42,075 nucleotides of DNA, taken from the NCBI GenBank assembly GCA_947649625.1, contig CANSSJ010000014.1, positions 1 through 42,075 on the forward strand. Reading direction: 5' to 3'. The stretch's first letter is position 1. The number at the start of each line of letters is the position of its first letter. This document shows positions 10,501 to 19,135 of this stretch, in pieces. Under the pieces are notes generated by a model. It made no database searches and was not told the DNA's origin. It was given only the letters and a program-made list of their open reading frames with translations. A program made the translations under genes and the position numbers. The stretch comes from an uncultured Bacillota bacterium. GTDB lineage: Bacteria; Bacillota; Clostridia; Oscillospirales; Oscillospiraceae.

Positions 10501-13205
10501 CAAACCCGAATGAAGCTGATGCCATCAACAAAGCGGGCAAAGAGAACGGCGGTACGCGGGAGGACGGGGACACTCCGATCTCTCTTGCCCGTATGGACGG
10601 CAGATTTTATGTTGACCCCGAGTCCACCTCGGAGATGGGGGATACATATTTCTATGATATCATGCTGTTCTCGGAAAAGGCCATGGACTACGATGTATAC
10701 TACCGGGTTCTGGACCCGAAAAATGAGTACAAACCGATAGAAGCTCAGGATAAATTCGAGAGCTACAGCCTCAGAACGGACGACAAGGCCGGGAACGAGG
10801 GCTGGGCCTATCTGGGCAATGTAAAGAGCCGCATGAAGGCCAACAATAGTCGGGACGTCAGTGGTGTGAACCGGGATGCGGAGCGGACGGGCCATAGTGC
10901 TGGACTGGACAATCTGTCCCGGTTGAAGAAGCTGAACCAAGAGGTCCGGTATGAGTTTGCCATCTCGGTCACTAAGCTGGGCGGCAGCTCCAATTTTGGG
11001 ACCTGGGGCGATAAGTTCAAGGTCTATGTCAGCGTGATTGCCGGCCCCCGGGACAGGGTGGACAGTGTGATAAAGGCCGGGAGCGCGACTGAGGAGACCG
11101 TTGCGACACAGCCCGGGATTACGGTCATCAGCGATCCGCTCTCCATTACTATGGATTTCAGCAAATTCGACGCGCCTCCGGGATTCAGTGTGGGTCCCGC
11201 CTTCCAGCCCTATTACGACGGCACCCCCACCGCCCAGATCAAGTTCGGCTTGAACAATCCGGGCATCCTCTTCTACATGATCGTGCCTAAGGACGAACCG
11301 CTCAGCGGGACGAAGATCACAACGCGGGAACCGGTCAAGAAATCTGAGACAGAGACGATTGACGCGGGAACAACAATCACCGACGCCGAGGCGGACAATG
11401 CTAATCTCTGGGCCGTCATCTCTGCCCAGACAAACTCCAGCAGCCCAGGGCGGCTGGAGACGGACGAGAATGGTAATCTGGTCCTGGAGTATTATTCGGT
11501 GCAAGGACCTGACAGTACAGATATCACCGGGAGCGGCCGCTGGATATCTTATGGCCGGGCGGACGGCAGAATGGAAACGGTGACCCTGGAGTACAGAGAC
11601 GATGAGCTGATGGAAGAGAACAAGGAATATTTCATCTACATTGTGCTGGGCTCCGACGCCTCGGACAAAACATCCAAGGTCTATATCTATAATTTTATGA
11701 CCGGAGAGATCGACAAGCCGAAAATGACCTTGGATCAGGTGGGAGAAACCTTCAAGGTGGACACAGAGTATGAGGGGACGGGCGTAGATTCCCTGCTCAA
11801 CTGGAGGATGTTCCAGCAGAGCGAGGCGGAGAGCAAATTTGGCAATAAGGCCTTTACGCCGAAGGATAATAAGAAGGCATATCCGGGGGTCACGACGTGG
11901 CTGGATGCTCTTACGACAAAGTTTGTTGCCAATGACTACGCAGATACCACGATCGACGACTCGAAGACTGGATTTACGGTTTTTGATGTGCTGGCCAGCG
12001 ATACGGATAAGCGGGCAATATGGAACTGTATCCGTGAAGGCGCAAGCCCCAGTGGCGGCGCGCTGAAAACCTATGGCAATGGCAGCAACAGCCAGACAGA
12101 CAGAAACTATAAGTGGTCTATCAATTGGTACAGGGAGGCCCAGCGGACGCGCCCCGATGAGGCCGAGTATATCAAAAACATGGACTTCCTGATTCTGGTG
12201 GGCGGACGTCATGAGGCCAGCGATGATGCCGTAGGATATAGCAGCTTCCGGGCTCTGCCGAGGGTCTCCCTGCGGAGCTTGAGCGCGCCGCAGTTGAACA
12301 GCGCGACAAAAAGAACGCTGAAAATGACGTGGGATGATACTGACAGAGTGATAAAGTTTGAAGGCGCGATTACCCTCACCTTTGAACCTAATAAGCCGGT
12401 CTATTGGAAGAACAGCCAGGAAAGCGCTATATATTACAAGGTAATGGCAGGAGCGGGAAAGCCCAGAGGAACGGGTGAGGACGCTAAGGTCGGTCTGGCA
12501 TATAACGAAGGCGATAGAGATGATTTCCCCTATACCGGAGCGACGGGATCGTCCCCTGTCTTTACCGTTGACTTCAAAGACGCAGAACGGAACAGTAACT
12601 ATCCGTTGCTGCCCGGCTGGGGCCTCTGCGCATACTACGGCAATGATCCGGGTACAGATCTTGCCCTCTCGTTTACCGTGGAGGAGGAGAGCAGGCCTTA
12701 CGGTAGTGGGACCGCGATCTACTATCGTGGCAAGTGCGAAGCGGTATACTCCCATAGAGCCAATAATGGAAGCTTTGTTTCGTATACGGACTGGATCTCT
12801 GAGTATGATCTGAAAGGTACTACCCCGCCGACGCCGACGCCGACTCCGCCGACGGTGACAACGGCGAATATCACATCTGTCAATTCTCTGTCCAGTGGTG
12901 TGGGTGAAGCGAAGGTCGATTTGATTTTCGACCAGGATGTTTATGCCAAGAGCGGTTCCAGGCTGAGCCGCGTGACGACCGGCAAGAAACTGACGGTCAG
13001 CGTGCCCATTACAGGAAAAGAGAAGGTGCAGGAGATACCTGTAGAGATACAGGACGGCAATTTGTATGAGAGTACCGGACAGGCGTATACGGACGAGCCG
13101 ATCAAGATCAAAGTTACCATAGAAACAGGAAACATGGGCATTACGCGCCCGACCGTAGAAGTCTATTTCGGGAATAAATTAGTACAAAAGAAACAGCTGT
13201 CCTGA
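7515..13205 (+). CDS. large surface protein with N-terminal SLH domains
   Basis: Signal peptide (FSLFLTAVMLLGSVPGLVLPASAA), SLH repeats (LTRAEFMAIINRAYGY...FEDVSKSDWFYDDVAIAYNAGYMKGTS), PTPTPTPPT linker near the C-terminus. Confidence 0.9.
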   Translation: MFHKDGNRRRSWGERAFSLFLTAVMLLGSVPGLVLPASAAHWSAPYLDQLVDWGVMRADQTGNPDTPLTRAEFMAIINRAYGYKEVGPMPFEDVSKSDWFYDDVAIAYNAGYMKGTSKTTAAPNSRLTREQAICILGRNMMLKETPGEDLAFADSRSISGWARGMVKTAVNNYIVTGYPDDTFRPQANITKGQMAVLVTQCVGTPINASGSYELGDVSGNVTITSPNVTLRNTTVSGDLYVSGGVGLGGVKLENVNVLGRIVVSGTGESEHGAASVIMRNVNANELLVDNMRKKYVTVRADGITEIAKTTVRTNAYLEDNNTDDKGLLNITLEGKSGTQLDLAGRIKKVVDKTPNSFIQVAKGSVQSITVDEAAVNTVIQINRNTEVKELNLDVATNVNGEGDVGKLNINAPGSTVTMLPDEIYIRPGITGNVNGVVMDSAAAEESSLDPRLLSGYPAANDVAPTGFRADFAGNKKGTVYWAVSSIADGSIGAEDLISPPSYGSKAVRGGSVGVPAGDTVGSTQISGLTVGASYYLSAVLVDGRGERSPVKVISFTTPDNTVPAFAQGYPYMSLVSNTMAQVTVMPTKTCKLYYAVLLKGAPAPTASELRSASVTGNLGYGIVDVVKNTERVINVSNRLQELKEYTLYLWLTDADGVNSSAVVPVQFKTVDKTPPEFDPDPDPDAAVEENTSVKLTAGLNEPGTIYWVAVPKGRAYPPVNPANPDDNILDEETKLPVSSSLTSEYAKNQVKNHRGSVTAFGSVKVANKDTEVTINVDKLKEATAYDFYYVAQDSANNFSKEVKKITIKTKDTVGPVVTQYYRDTTRGEAVAVPRSSDEIVLKFNEDIKVGGSESLLDLYNNKKTSALKTALEANFKLFYVDDRGTPVPVDSDTKKNTWVDYSKAVVRKVDDGIEVALDPGKSAVKLVSGREYFFELAKITDLSDNPPKGMTAEATLRYDTVRNTEHVLPKFTIAPASVKLSEPSVNQISLQPDWVANPNEADAINKAGKENGGTREDGDTPISLARMDGRFYVDPESTSEMGDTYFYDIMLFSEKAMDYDVYYRVLDPKNEYKPIEAQDKFESYSLRTDDKAGNEGWAYLGNVKSRMKANNSRDVSGVNRDAERTGHSAGLDNLSRLKKLNQEVRYEFAISVTKLGGSSNFGTWGDKFKVYVSVIAGPRDRVDSVIKAGSATEETVATQPGITVISDPLSITMDFSKFDAPPGFSVGPAFQPYYDGTPTAQIKFGLNNPGILFYMIVPKDEPLSGTKITTREPVKKSETETIDAGTTITDAEADNANLWAVISAQTNSSSPGRLETDENGNLVLEYYSVQGPDSTDITGSGRWISYGRADGRMETVTLEYRDDELMEENKEYFIYIVLGSDASDKTSKVYIYNFMTGEIDKPKMTLDQVGETFKVDTEYEGTGVDSLLNWRMFQQSEAESKFGNKAFTPKDNKKAYPGVTTWLDALTTKFVANDYADTTIDDSKTGFTVFDVLASDTDKRAIWNCIREGASPSGGALKTYGNGSNSQTDRNYKWSINWYREAQRTRPDEAEYIKNMDFLILVGGRHEASDDAVGYSSFRALPRVSLRSLSAPQLNSATKRTLKMTWDDTDRVIKFEGAITLTFEPNKPVYWKNSQESAIYYKVMAGAGKPRGTGEDAKVGLAYNEGDRDDFPYTGATGSSPVFTVDFKDAERNSNYPLLPGWGLCAYYGNDPGTDLALSFTVEEESRPYGSGTAIYYRGKCEAVYSHRANNGSFVSYTDWISEYDLKGTTPPTPTPTPPTVTTANITSVNSLSSGVGEAKVDLIFDQDVYAKSGSRLSRVTTGKKLTVSVPITGKEKVQEIPVEIQDGNLYESTGQAYTDEPIKIKVTIETGNMGITRPTVEVYFGNKLVQKKQLS

Positions 13206-13282
13206 CACCCCAGCGGGAGCGGGCCCTGAGCCTGCTCCCGCAGGGCCTTATCCGAACCCGATGAAAAAAGGAGTGGTTTACC

Positions 13283-16200
13283 ATGAAAAGGACCCATGGG
13301 CGGCGCTGGCTGGCCCTGTTTCTGACGCTGGCGATGAGCCTGACCCTGGCTCCGGCGGCCTTCGCGGACGACCCCGATAATCCGGACAACCCGGATACGC
13401 CGCCCGCCCTGACGGGCATTTCGGTCGCGCTGGACAAGATTTCCCTGAGCCTTGTGGAGGATGGCGAGGCCGTGACCCTGGCGGCCACGGCGACCGCCGT
13501 CCCGGAGGACGCGTCCCTGGATAATATCGTCTATACTTGGGGGATTGACAGCGGAGACGCGGTAAGCGTCAGTGGGAGCGGGAATACGGCCACGGTGACC
13601 ATCGACAAGGTGGGGACCGCCACCGTCTTCGTGACCGCCGAGTGTGATGGAAAGACCTCCAATAAGGCCACCTGCTCCGTCAATGTGGTGGAGAGGATGA
13701 AGGATGTTGAGATCAGCCCTTCCGGCCCCTTTGTTCTGGAGAAGGGCGGCAGCCGGGGCCTCAGCGTCACCACCACACCGGCTGGCCAGACTGTCACATG
13801 GGAGTCCTCGGATAATGGGACCGCTACCGTGGACAGCCGGGGGACTATTTACGCTAAAAATCCCGGCGAGACAACCATCACCGCTGCCATCGGTTCGGGA
13901 GATAACACGGCGTTTGACACCGTCAAGGTGGAGGTCAGCGGTATCAGGCTGGACAGGACCTCCCTCTCCCTGAAGGAGGGGGACAGCGAAGAGCTGCCCG
14001 ACGCCCGCCGCTTCGGCGTGGCCAGTGGAAAGACCGTGAACTGGATGTCCATGGACCCCAATGTGGCGGAGGTCATCGACGGCCGTGTGCTGGGGATGGG
14101 ACCCGGCAGGACCACCATCCGGGCCAGCGTGGACGGCGGCGTCTATGAGGCCACCGCCACCGTGCAGGTCTCGGCAGGCAGCTTTACCATCGACCGGCGG
14201 GATAAAACGATGAGCGTCAACGACACCCTGAGCTTTGACGAACTGAAATCGGACTTCCGGAACCAGGGCGGCGAGGGGGGCCTGTCCCATATCACCGGCC
14301 TGCGGGTGGACACCGCCCAGGGCACCCTGTACTATAAGTACTACTCCGAGGCCGAGCCCGGCTCCGGGGTGGCCCAGGAGGGCAGCTACTATCTGAATCC
14401 CAGGAGCGGCCAGCGGGACCTGTTGGACATCACCTTTGTCCCCAAGCCCAACTTTACCGGCGGCACGGTGACCATCAGCTACACCGCGGTGTCCACCACT
14501 TATGACAACAGCCAGTGCCGCATCCTGCTCACCGTGGAGCCCAAGGGCAGCGTGCCCGCCGTGTCGCTGACCACCCCCTACGACACCCCCGTCAAGCTCA
14601 GCAGCGCGGAATTTGACCGCATCTGCCAGGAACTCAACGGCGTTGGGCTGAATACCGTCACCTTCGCCCAGCCCTCCAGCCGCCAGGGCACCCTGTATAC
14701 CAACTATGTCAGCCCGGGCAACTACGGCAGCCCGGTGTCCACCAGCAGACTCTATACCCGGCAGGAGCTGGACGACATCTGGTTTGTCCCCGCCGCCGGC
14801 GTCACCGGGAAGGTGACCATCTCCTACACCGCCCGGGGCCGGGGCACCACCGGCAGCGTCTACACCGGCAGCCTGACCATTACGGTGGGCGAGCGCAGCG
14901 ACGTCAAGGAGGGTGGCCCGATCTACACCACCGCCAGCGGCGGCCCGGTCACCTTCGACGACCGGGATTTTGAGGACTATCGGGACAAGGTGCTCTCCGG
15001 CGGCAACACGCTGAGCTACATCCAGTTTGACAGCCTGCCTACCGCCTCCCAGGGCGTTTTGTACTACGACTACCGCACTGCCGGAAGCCCCGGCTCCCGG
15101 GCCGGCGCGGGCGTCAGCTACTACTACAGCACCCGCACCCCCAGGCTGGACCGGATCACTTTTGTCCCGGCGGAGAGCTTCACCGGGACGGTGCGCATCC
15201 CCTTCACCGGCTGGGACCGGGACGGCCGCCGCTTCTCCGGTGAGGTGGAGATTGCGGTCCGGGGCAGCGGCGGCAGCGGCGACATCCGCTATACCTGTTC
15301 CCCCGGCCGGTCGGTGGACTTCCTCAACAGCGACTTTACCAGCCTGTGCCGGGAGCTGACGGGCCGCACCCTGAATTACATCGAGGTCCAGGAGCTGCCC
15401 GACCGCTACAAGGAGGGCTCCCTCTACCACAGCACCAGCCGGGTCAGCTCCACCGGCACCAAGTACTACGCCAACACCTCCAACGCCTACCGGATCAGCC
15501 GGCTGTCCTTCAAGGCGGACAGCGGGTTCTTCGGCTCGGTGGACATCCCCTTCGTGGGCTACGCCTCCAACAGGGACTCCTTTGACGGCGTCATCACCAT
15601 CAGCTCCAGCGGCGTAAACGACTGGACCATCCACTACCGGGCCGACAGCGGCACGGCGGCGGTCTTCGACCGGGACGACTTCGACAGCCTGTCCCAGTGG
15701 GATACCAGGGAGAACGTGCGCTCGGTGCGCTTCCAGGTCCCCTCCGCCAGCCAGGGCGACCTGTACCGCAACTACCGGTCCTCCTCCAGCAAGGGGACCC
15801 GGATCACCTCCAGCAGCACCTCCATCTCCCGGAGCAGTCTGGACCAGGTGGCCTTTGTCCCCGCCAAAAATTATACGGGGACGGTGTACATCGACTTCAC
15901 CGCCACCGCTGACGATGGTTCTGTTTTCGACGGCACGGTGGAGATCGCGGTAGAGCGGGGGGCGGCGGACGCCACCGCCCAGTACTACACCCAAACGGCC
16001 CCCGTCCAGTTTGACAGCCAGGACTTCAGGCAGGGGACCCGGACCCTGTCCTCCGTCCGGTTTGACAGTATACCCGCCTCCAGCGAGGGTCATCTGTACT
16101 ACCGCTACACCAGCCCCCTCCGGCAGGAGCGGGAGGCCGACACCAGGACCACCTACCGGGTCAGCGGGAGCGGGAACAGCCTGATTTCCGATCTGACCTT

Positions 16201-16864
16201 TGTTCCCCGGGCGGGCTACACCGGCACAGTGATCCTGCCCTATACCGGCACCAATACCAACGGCTCCACCTTTGAGGGGGAGGTGGCGATCACCGTCTAC
16301 CCTACCCGCAGCTCCGCCTATTTCGACGACATGGCTTCTTACAGCGACACCCAGCGGGCGGCGGTGGACTTCTGCCGGGAAAACAATATTACCAGGGGGA
16401 TGTCCTCCACCCAGTTCGGCCCGGAGAACTCCATCCGGAGAGGGGATTTTGCCCGGATGCTCTATCTGGCCATGGAGCTGAATCCCCGGTACAACAGCAA
16501 GCCTTTCCAGGACGTGGCCTCCGGGGCCTACTATGCCGAGGCGGTGGATACCCTGCGGGCGCTGGGCATCGTCAGCGGCGTGGGAGGCGGACGCTACAAC
16601 CCCGGCGGCACGCTGAGCCGGCAGGACGCCGTGTGTATGGTCCAGCGGGCCATGCGGGCCCTGGACCTGGGCGGCTATGACGGCAGCGCCAGCTATCTGA
16701 ACGGCTACAGCGACGCGGACCGGGTGGCCGGCTACGCCCAGGGGGCTATGGCCTTCGCCGTGCGGGAGGGCTATCTGCCCACCAGAAACAGCCGGCTGGA
16801 CCCCTACCAGCCCCTGAGCCGGGTGGATATGGCCCAGATGCTCCACAGGGTGCTGACCTATTAA
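13283..16864 (+). CDS. surface protein: Ig-like (BIG2-type) domains, six tandem ~110-aa beta repeats, C-terminal SLH domains
   Basis: Signal peptide WLALFLTLAMSLTLAPAAFA; BIG2-like segments; repeated GxLYxxY...FVPxxxxTGTVxIxxTG pattern; C-terminal SLH repeats. Confidence 0.9.
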   Translation: MKRTHGRRWLALFLTLAMSLTLAPAAFADDPDNPDNPDTPPALTGISVALDKISLSLVEDGEAVTLAATATAVPEDASLDNIVYTWGIDSGDAVSVSGSGNTATVTIDKVGTATVFVTAECDGKTSNKATCSVNVVERMKDVEISPSGPFVLEKGGSRGLSVTTTPAGQTVTWESSDNGTATVDSRGTIYAKNPGETTITAAIGSGDNTAFDTVKVEVSGIRLDRTSLSLKEGDSEELPDARRFGVASGKTVNWMSMDPNVAEVIDGRVLGMGPGRTTIRASVDGGVYEATATVQVSAGSFTIDRRDKTMSVNDTLSFDELKSDFRNQGGEGGLSHITGLRVDTAQGTLYYKYYSEAEPGSGVAQEGSYYLNPRSGQRDLLDITFVPKPNFTGGTVTISYTAVSTTYDNSQCRILLTVEPKGSVPAVSLTTPYDTPVKLSSAEFDRICQELNGVGLNTVTFAQPSSRQGTLYTNYVSPGNYGSPVSTSRLYTRQELDDIWFVPAAGVTGKVTISYTARGRGTTGSVYTGSLTITVGERSDVKEGGPIYTTASGGPVTFDDRDFEDYRDKVLSGGNTLSYIQFDSLPTASQGVLYYDYRTAGSPGSRAGAGVSYYYSTRTPRLDRITFVPAESFTGTVRIPFTGWDRDGRRFSGEVEIAVRGSGGSGDIRYTCSPGRSVDFLNSDFTSLCRELTGRTLNYIEVQELPDRYKEGSLYHSTSRVSSTGTKYYANTSNAYRISRLSFKADSGFFGSVDIPFVGYASNRDSFDGVITISSSGVNDWTIHYRADSGTAAVFDRDDFDSLSQWDTRENVRSVRFQVPSASQGDLYRNYRSSSSKGTRITSSSTSISRSSLDQVAFVPAKNYTGTVYIDFTATADDGSVFDGTVEIAVERGAADATAQYYTQTAPVQFDSQDFRQGTRTLSSVRFDSIPASSEGHLYYRYTSPLRQEREADTRTTYRVSGSGNSLISDLTFVPRAGYTGTVILPYTGTNTNGSTFEGEVAITVYPTRSSAYFDDMASYSDTQRAAVDFCRENNITRGMSSTQFGPENSIRRGDFARMLYLAMELNPRYNSKPFQDVASGAYYAEAVDTLRALGIVSGVGGGRYNPGGTLSRQDAVCMVQRAMRALDLGGYDGSASYLNGYSDADRVAGYAQGAMAFAVREGYLPTRNSRLDPYQPLSRVDMAQMLHRVLTY
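14181..16311 (+). repeat. six diverged in-frame protein repeats (~110 aa each)
   Basis: Each unit carries a G(T/V/S/D/H)LYxxY core, an (I/V)xFVP-type strand and a (T/S)(G)(T/S)V.I.(Y/F).. strand. Confidence 0.75.
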
Positions 16865-16868
16865 AAAC

Positions 16869-16905
16869 AAAAGATTCCCCGACCGTCCCGGTCGGGGAAT
16901 CTTTT
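16869..16905. terminator. bidirectional intrinsic terminator
   Basis: 16-bp perfect stem AAAAGATTCCCCGACC/GGTCGGGGAATCTTTT between convergent genes. Confidence 0.92.
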
Positions 16906-16908
16906 CTG

Positions 16909-19119
16909 TCAGAACCGGTGTACCCAGCCCGAGAGAAACCACACGGGGAGAAGCCAGGTGAGCATGTAGACCAGCAGGTTCAGGGGGGACAGGGAGGTGT
17001 AAGCCCCCAGGCCGGTGAGGTAGGCGGCCAGGAGCATCCCCAGCAGGGAGCCGGCGCAGCACAGGGAGGCCCCAAAACGGGCGGCCCAGCGCAGCCGCTT
17101 TGCGGTGGTGATGGCCTCGGCGAAGGGGAGCAGGCCCTCCCGGCAGAGCAGGGCGGTGAGGATGCCGTCGTGCTCCTGATCCGGGTCAGACAGCTCCCGC
17201 CGGCGCTCCACGGAGGGGAAGGCCATCTTGTCCGCCGCCAGCTTGAACCGCTGCTGGAGCATGGCCGGGATCAGGTTGAAGTCCCGGGTGGCCAGTACCG
17301 GCTCCACCTTCTCCAGCATCAGCGCGTCCAGGGCGGGGAAGACGGTGTCGGGCAGGGCATAGCTCAGGGCGAAGATGCCCGCCAGCTTGCCGTCGATGGC
17401 GCAGAAGACGGCGTTTTTTACATTCAGCCCCTGGGGCAGGCGGACCTTCATCAGCTTCATAAAAGCGGCGGAGCCCACCAGAACCTCGTCCCCCCGGATG
17501 GTGGAGGACAGCCCGCCCCCCTCGTGGCAGGTCAGCTCGCCGGCCCGGCGGAGGAGACCGCCCATGGACCGCAGCTGATCGTGGAACAGCTGGCCCAGGC
17601 CGCTGCCGGAGTTCCTGATGAGGGTGGCGGTATAGGCCACCACCCGCTCGGCGGGATACTCGGGCATCACCTTGAAGCCGTTGAGCTCCACGTAGCCGGG
17701 GGGGAAGAGGTCGCCGTCGGTGAGGAGGACGCAGGCTCCCCGGCGGGAGGCGGCGATGCCGGGCCAGCCGGCCAGGGCAGCGCCGATAGGGGTGAGCCGC
17801 CGGGCGGATTTATGGAAGGCCCGTCCATAGGCCAGCGTGCCGCCGAAGGCGGCAGTGGCGGCGAACAGGGCGGACAAAGCCCACAGCAGCCGCTCCGGAT
17901 GTTCTCCGCCCACCGAGACCATCAGGGCGAAGGAGATGTCGCCCAGGAACAGCAGGGGACAGACCCGGCGGAAAACCCGCTGCGCCCCATCATCGGCCTG
18001 GATCTGACTGCCGAAGTCCTCCTCGGTGCCCGACCACTTGGCGTAGGCGTCCCGGTCGCTCCACTTCCGGGGGTCCAGGGTGACCCGGTAGGGGGTGGCA
18101 GAGGAGGCGGCGGTGCGGCAGCTGAGCCGCAGTCCGCAGCGCTTGTGGTAGGCGCCGTGGAGCAGGCAGAACAGTCCGGCCAGGCAGACCAGCGTATAGG
18201 GCAGGCGGCCGGCGGCTTCGCCGGCGGAAGCCAGCTCCACCGCGTCGGCCATGGTAAAGCCGCAGGCCAGGGCGGACAGGGTGTCCATCCCGAAGCGCAG
18301 GCGGAAGGCCCGGCCGATTCCGGTGAGCAGCATGTCGGCCGACAGCAGCATACCCGTCCCCAGCAGGCCTGCGCAGAGCCAGTATTGGACCTGGGGCTGG
18401 TCCAGCGAAGGCGGCCAGGGCAGTCCCAGCATGGGGACGGCGGCCTGATACAGGGAGATCAGAGTGAGGAAAAAGATCAGCAGCACACGGACACGCATCC
18501 ATTTCAGGCCCTTGCCGTACTTTCGGGCCAGCTCCTGGGGGGGCGTGTCCGGGAAGACGGGCTCCGGCAGCCTGGGGAGGCGCCACTGGGGGGGAGGGGG
18601 CTCGTCGTCCACCTCCTCCCGGTCGGTGCCGGGGATAAGGCGCTCCAGGCGGCGGACCTCCTTCTTGTCGATGGCCTCGTCCTCCTCAAACATGTGGTCG
18701 GCGTAGTCGTCCGCCTTCTGGCCCAGGTCCCGGAGGAAGGAGGTCAGCACGCTCTCCTCTTTGGGGAAGGGGATCACCGGGGCGGGCTCCTCCGGCGGGG
18801 ATGTGTCCTCTTCCGGCGGGGCCTCATGGGAAACAGGCTCGTCGGGGGCCTCCGCCGCGGACGGGGCGGCCCCGGGAAAGGCCACCACCTTGCCTCCGGT
18901 GGGACCGGACAAGGTCCTGGCGGCGGGGCGTGGGAGCCTGGACAGGTCGATGGTGTTGAAACGCTCCTCCGACTCCTCCTCCTTCGGCGGAGGAGGGGCG
19001 GGGTGGCCGTATTCGGCCAGAATATCGTCCAGAGAAAAGCCTCCGCCGTCGGCGTCCCCGATAAGGGATTTTATGTCGATCAGTTCGCCCTTGTTCAGTT
19101 TTTTGTCTTTGTCGCTCAT
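16909..19119 (-). CDS. degenerate P-type (P1B-like) ATPase-related membrane protein
   Basis: FGMDTLSALACG matches the P1B MDxLxALG helix; C-terminal VGSAAFMKLMKVRLP...AIDGKLAGIFALSYALPDTVFPALDAL resembles the P-type N/P domain; DKTGTLT position reads LTDGDLF. Confidence 0.65.
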   Translation of the reverse strand: MSDKDKKLNKGELIDIKSLIGDADGGGFSLDDILAEYGHPAPPPPKEEESEERFNTIDLSRLPRPAARTLSGPTGGKVVAFPGAAPSAAEAPDEPVSHEAPPEEDTSPPEEPAPVIPFPKEESVLTSFLRDLGQKADDYADHMFEEDEAIDKKEVRRLERLIPGTDREEVDDEPPPPQWRLPRLPEPVFPDTPPQELARKYGKGLKWMRVRVLLIFFLTLISLYQAAVPMLGLPWPPSLDQPQVQYWLCAGLLGTGMLLSADMLLTGIGRAFRLRFGMDTLSALACGFTMADAVELASAGEAAGRLPYTLVCLAGLFCLLHGAYHKRCGLRLSCRTAASSATPYRVTLDPRKWSDRDAYAKWSGTEEDFGSQIQADDGAQRVFRRVCPLLFLGDISFALMVSVGGEHPERLLWALSALFAATAAFGGTLAYGRAFHKSARRLTPIGAALAGWPGIAASRRGACVLLTDGDLFPPGYVELNGFKVMPEYPAERVVAYTATLIRNSGSGLGQLFHDQLRSMGGLLRRAGELTCHEGGGLSSTIRGDEVLVGSAAFMKLMKVRLPQGLNVKNAVFCAIDGKLAGIFALSYALPDTVFPALDALMLEKVEPVLATRDFNLIPAMLQQRFKLAADKMAFPSVERRRELSDPDQEHDGILTALLCREGLLPFAEAITTAKRLRWAARFGASLCCAGSLLGMLLAAYLTGLGAYTSLSPLNLLVYMLTWLLPVWFLSGWVHRF

Positions 19120-19135
19120 GGGCGGGGCTCCTTGG

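Noticed and set aside
7437-12755. Very long minus-strand ORF (1772 aa), plus similar ones such as 13163-17062 (-), 2849-4948 (+) and 16918-19197 (+)
   Set aside because: They lie opposite well-supported genes, have low-complexity G/V/H/A/L-rich translations with no recognisable domain, and are typical antisense ORF artefacts of GC-rich coding DNA.
13211-13240. Hairpin GCGGGAGC...GCTCCCGC between the two SLH genes as a terminator
   Set aside because: No following T-run; not enough to call an operon break.
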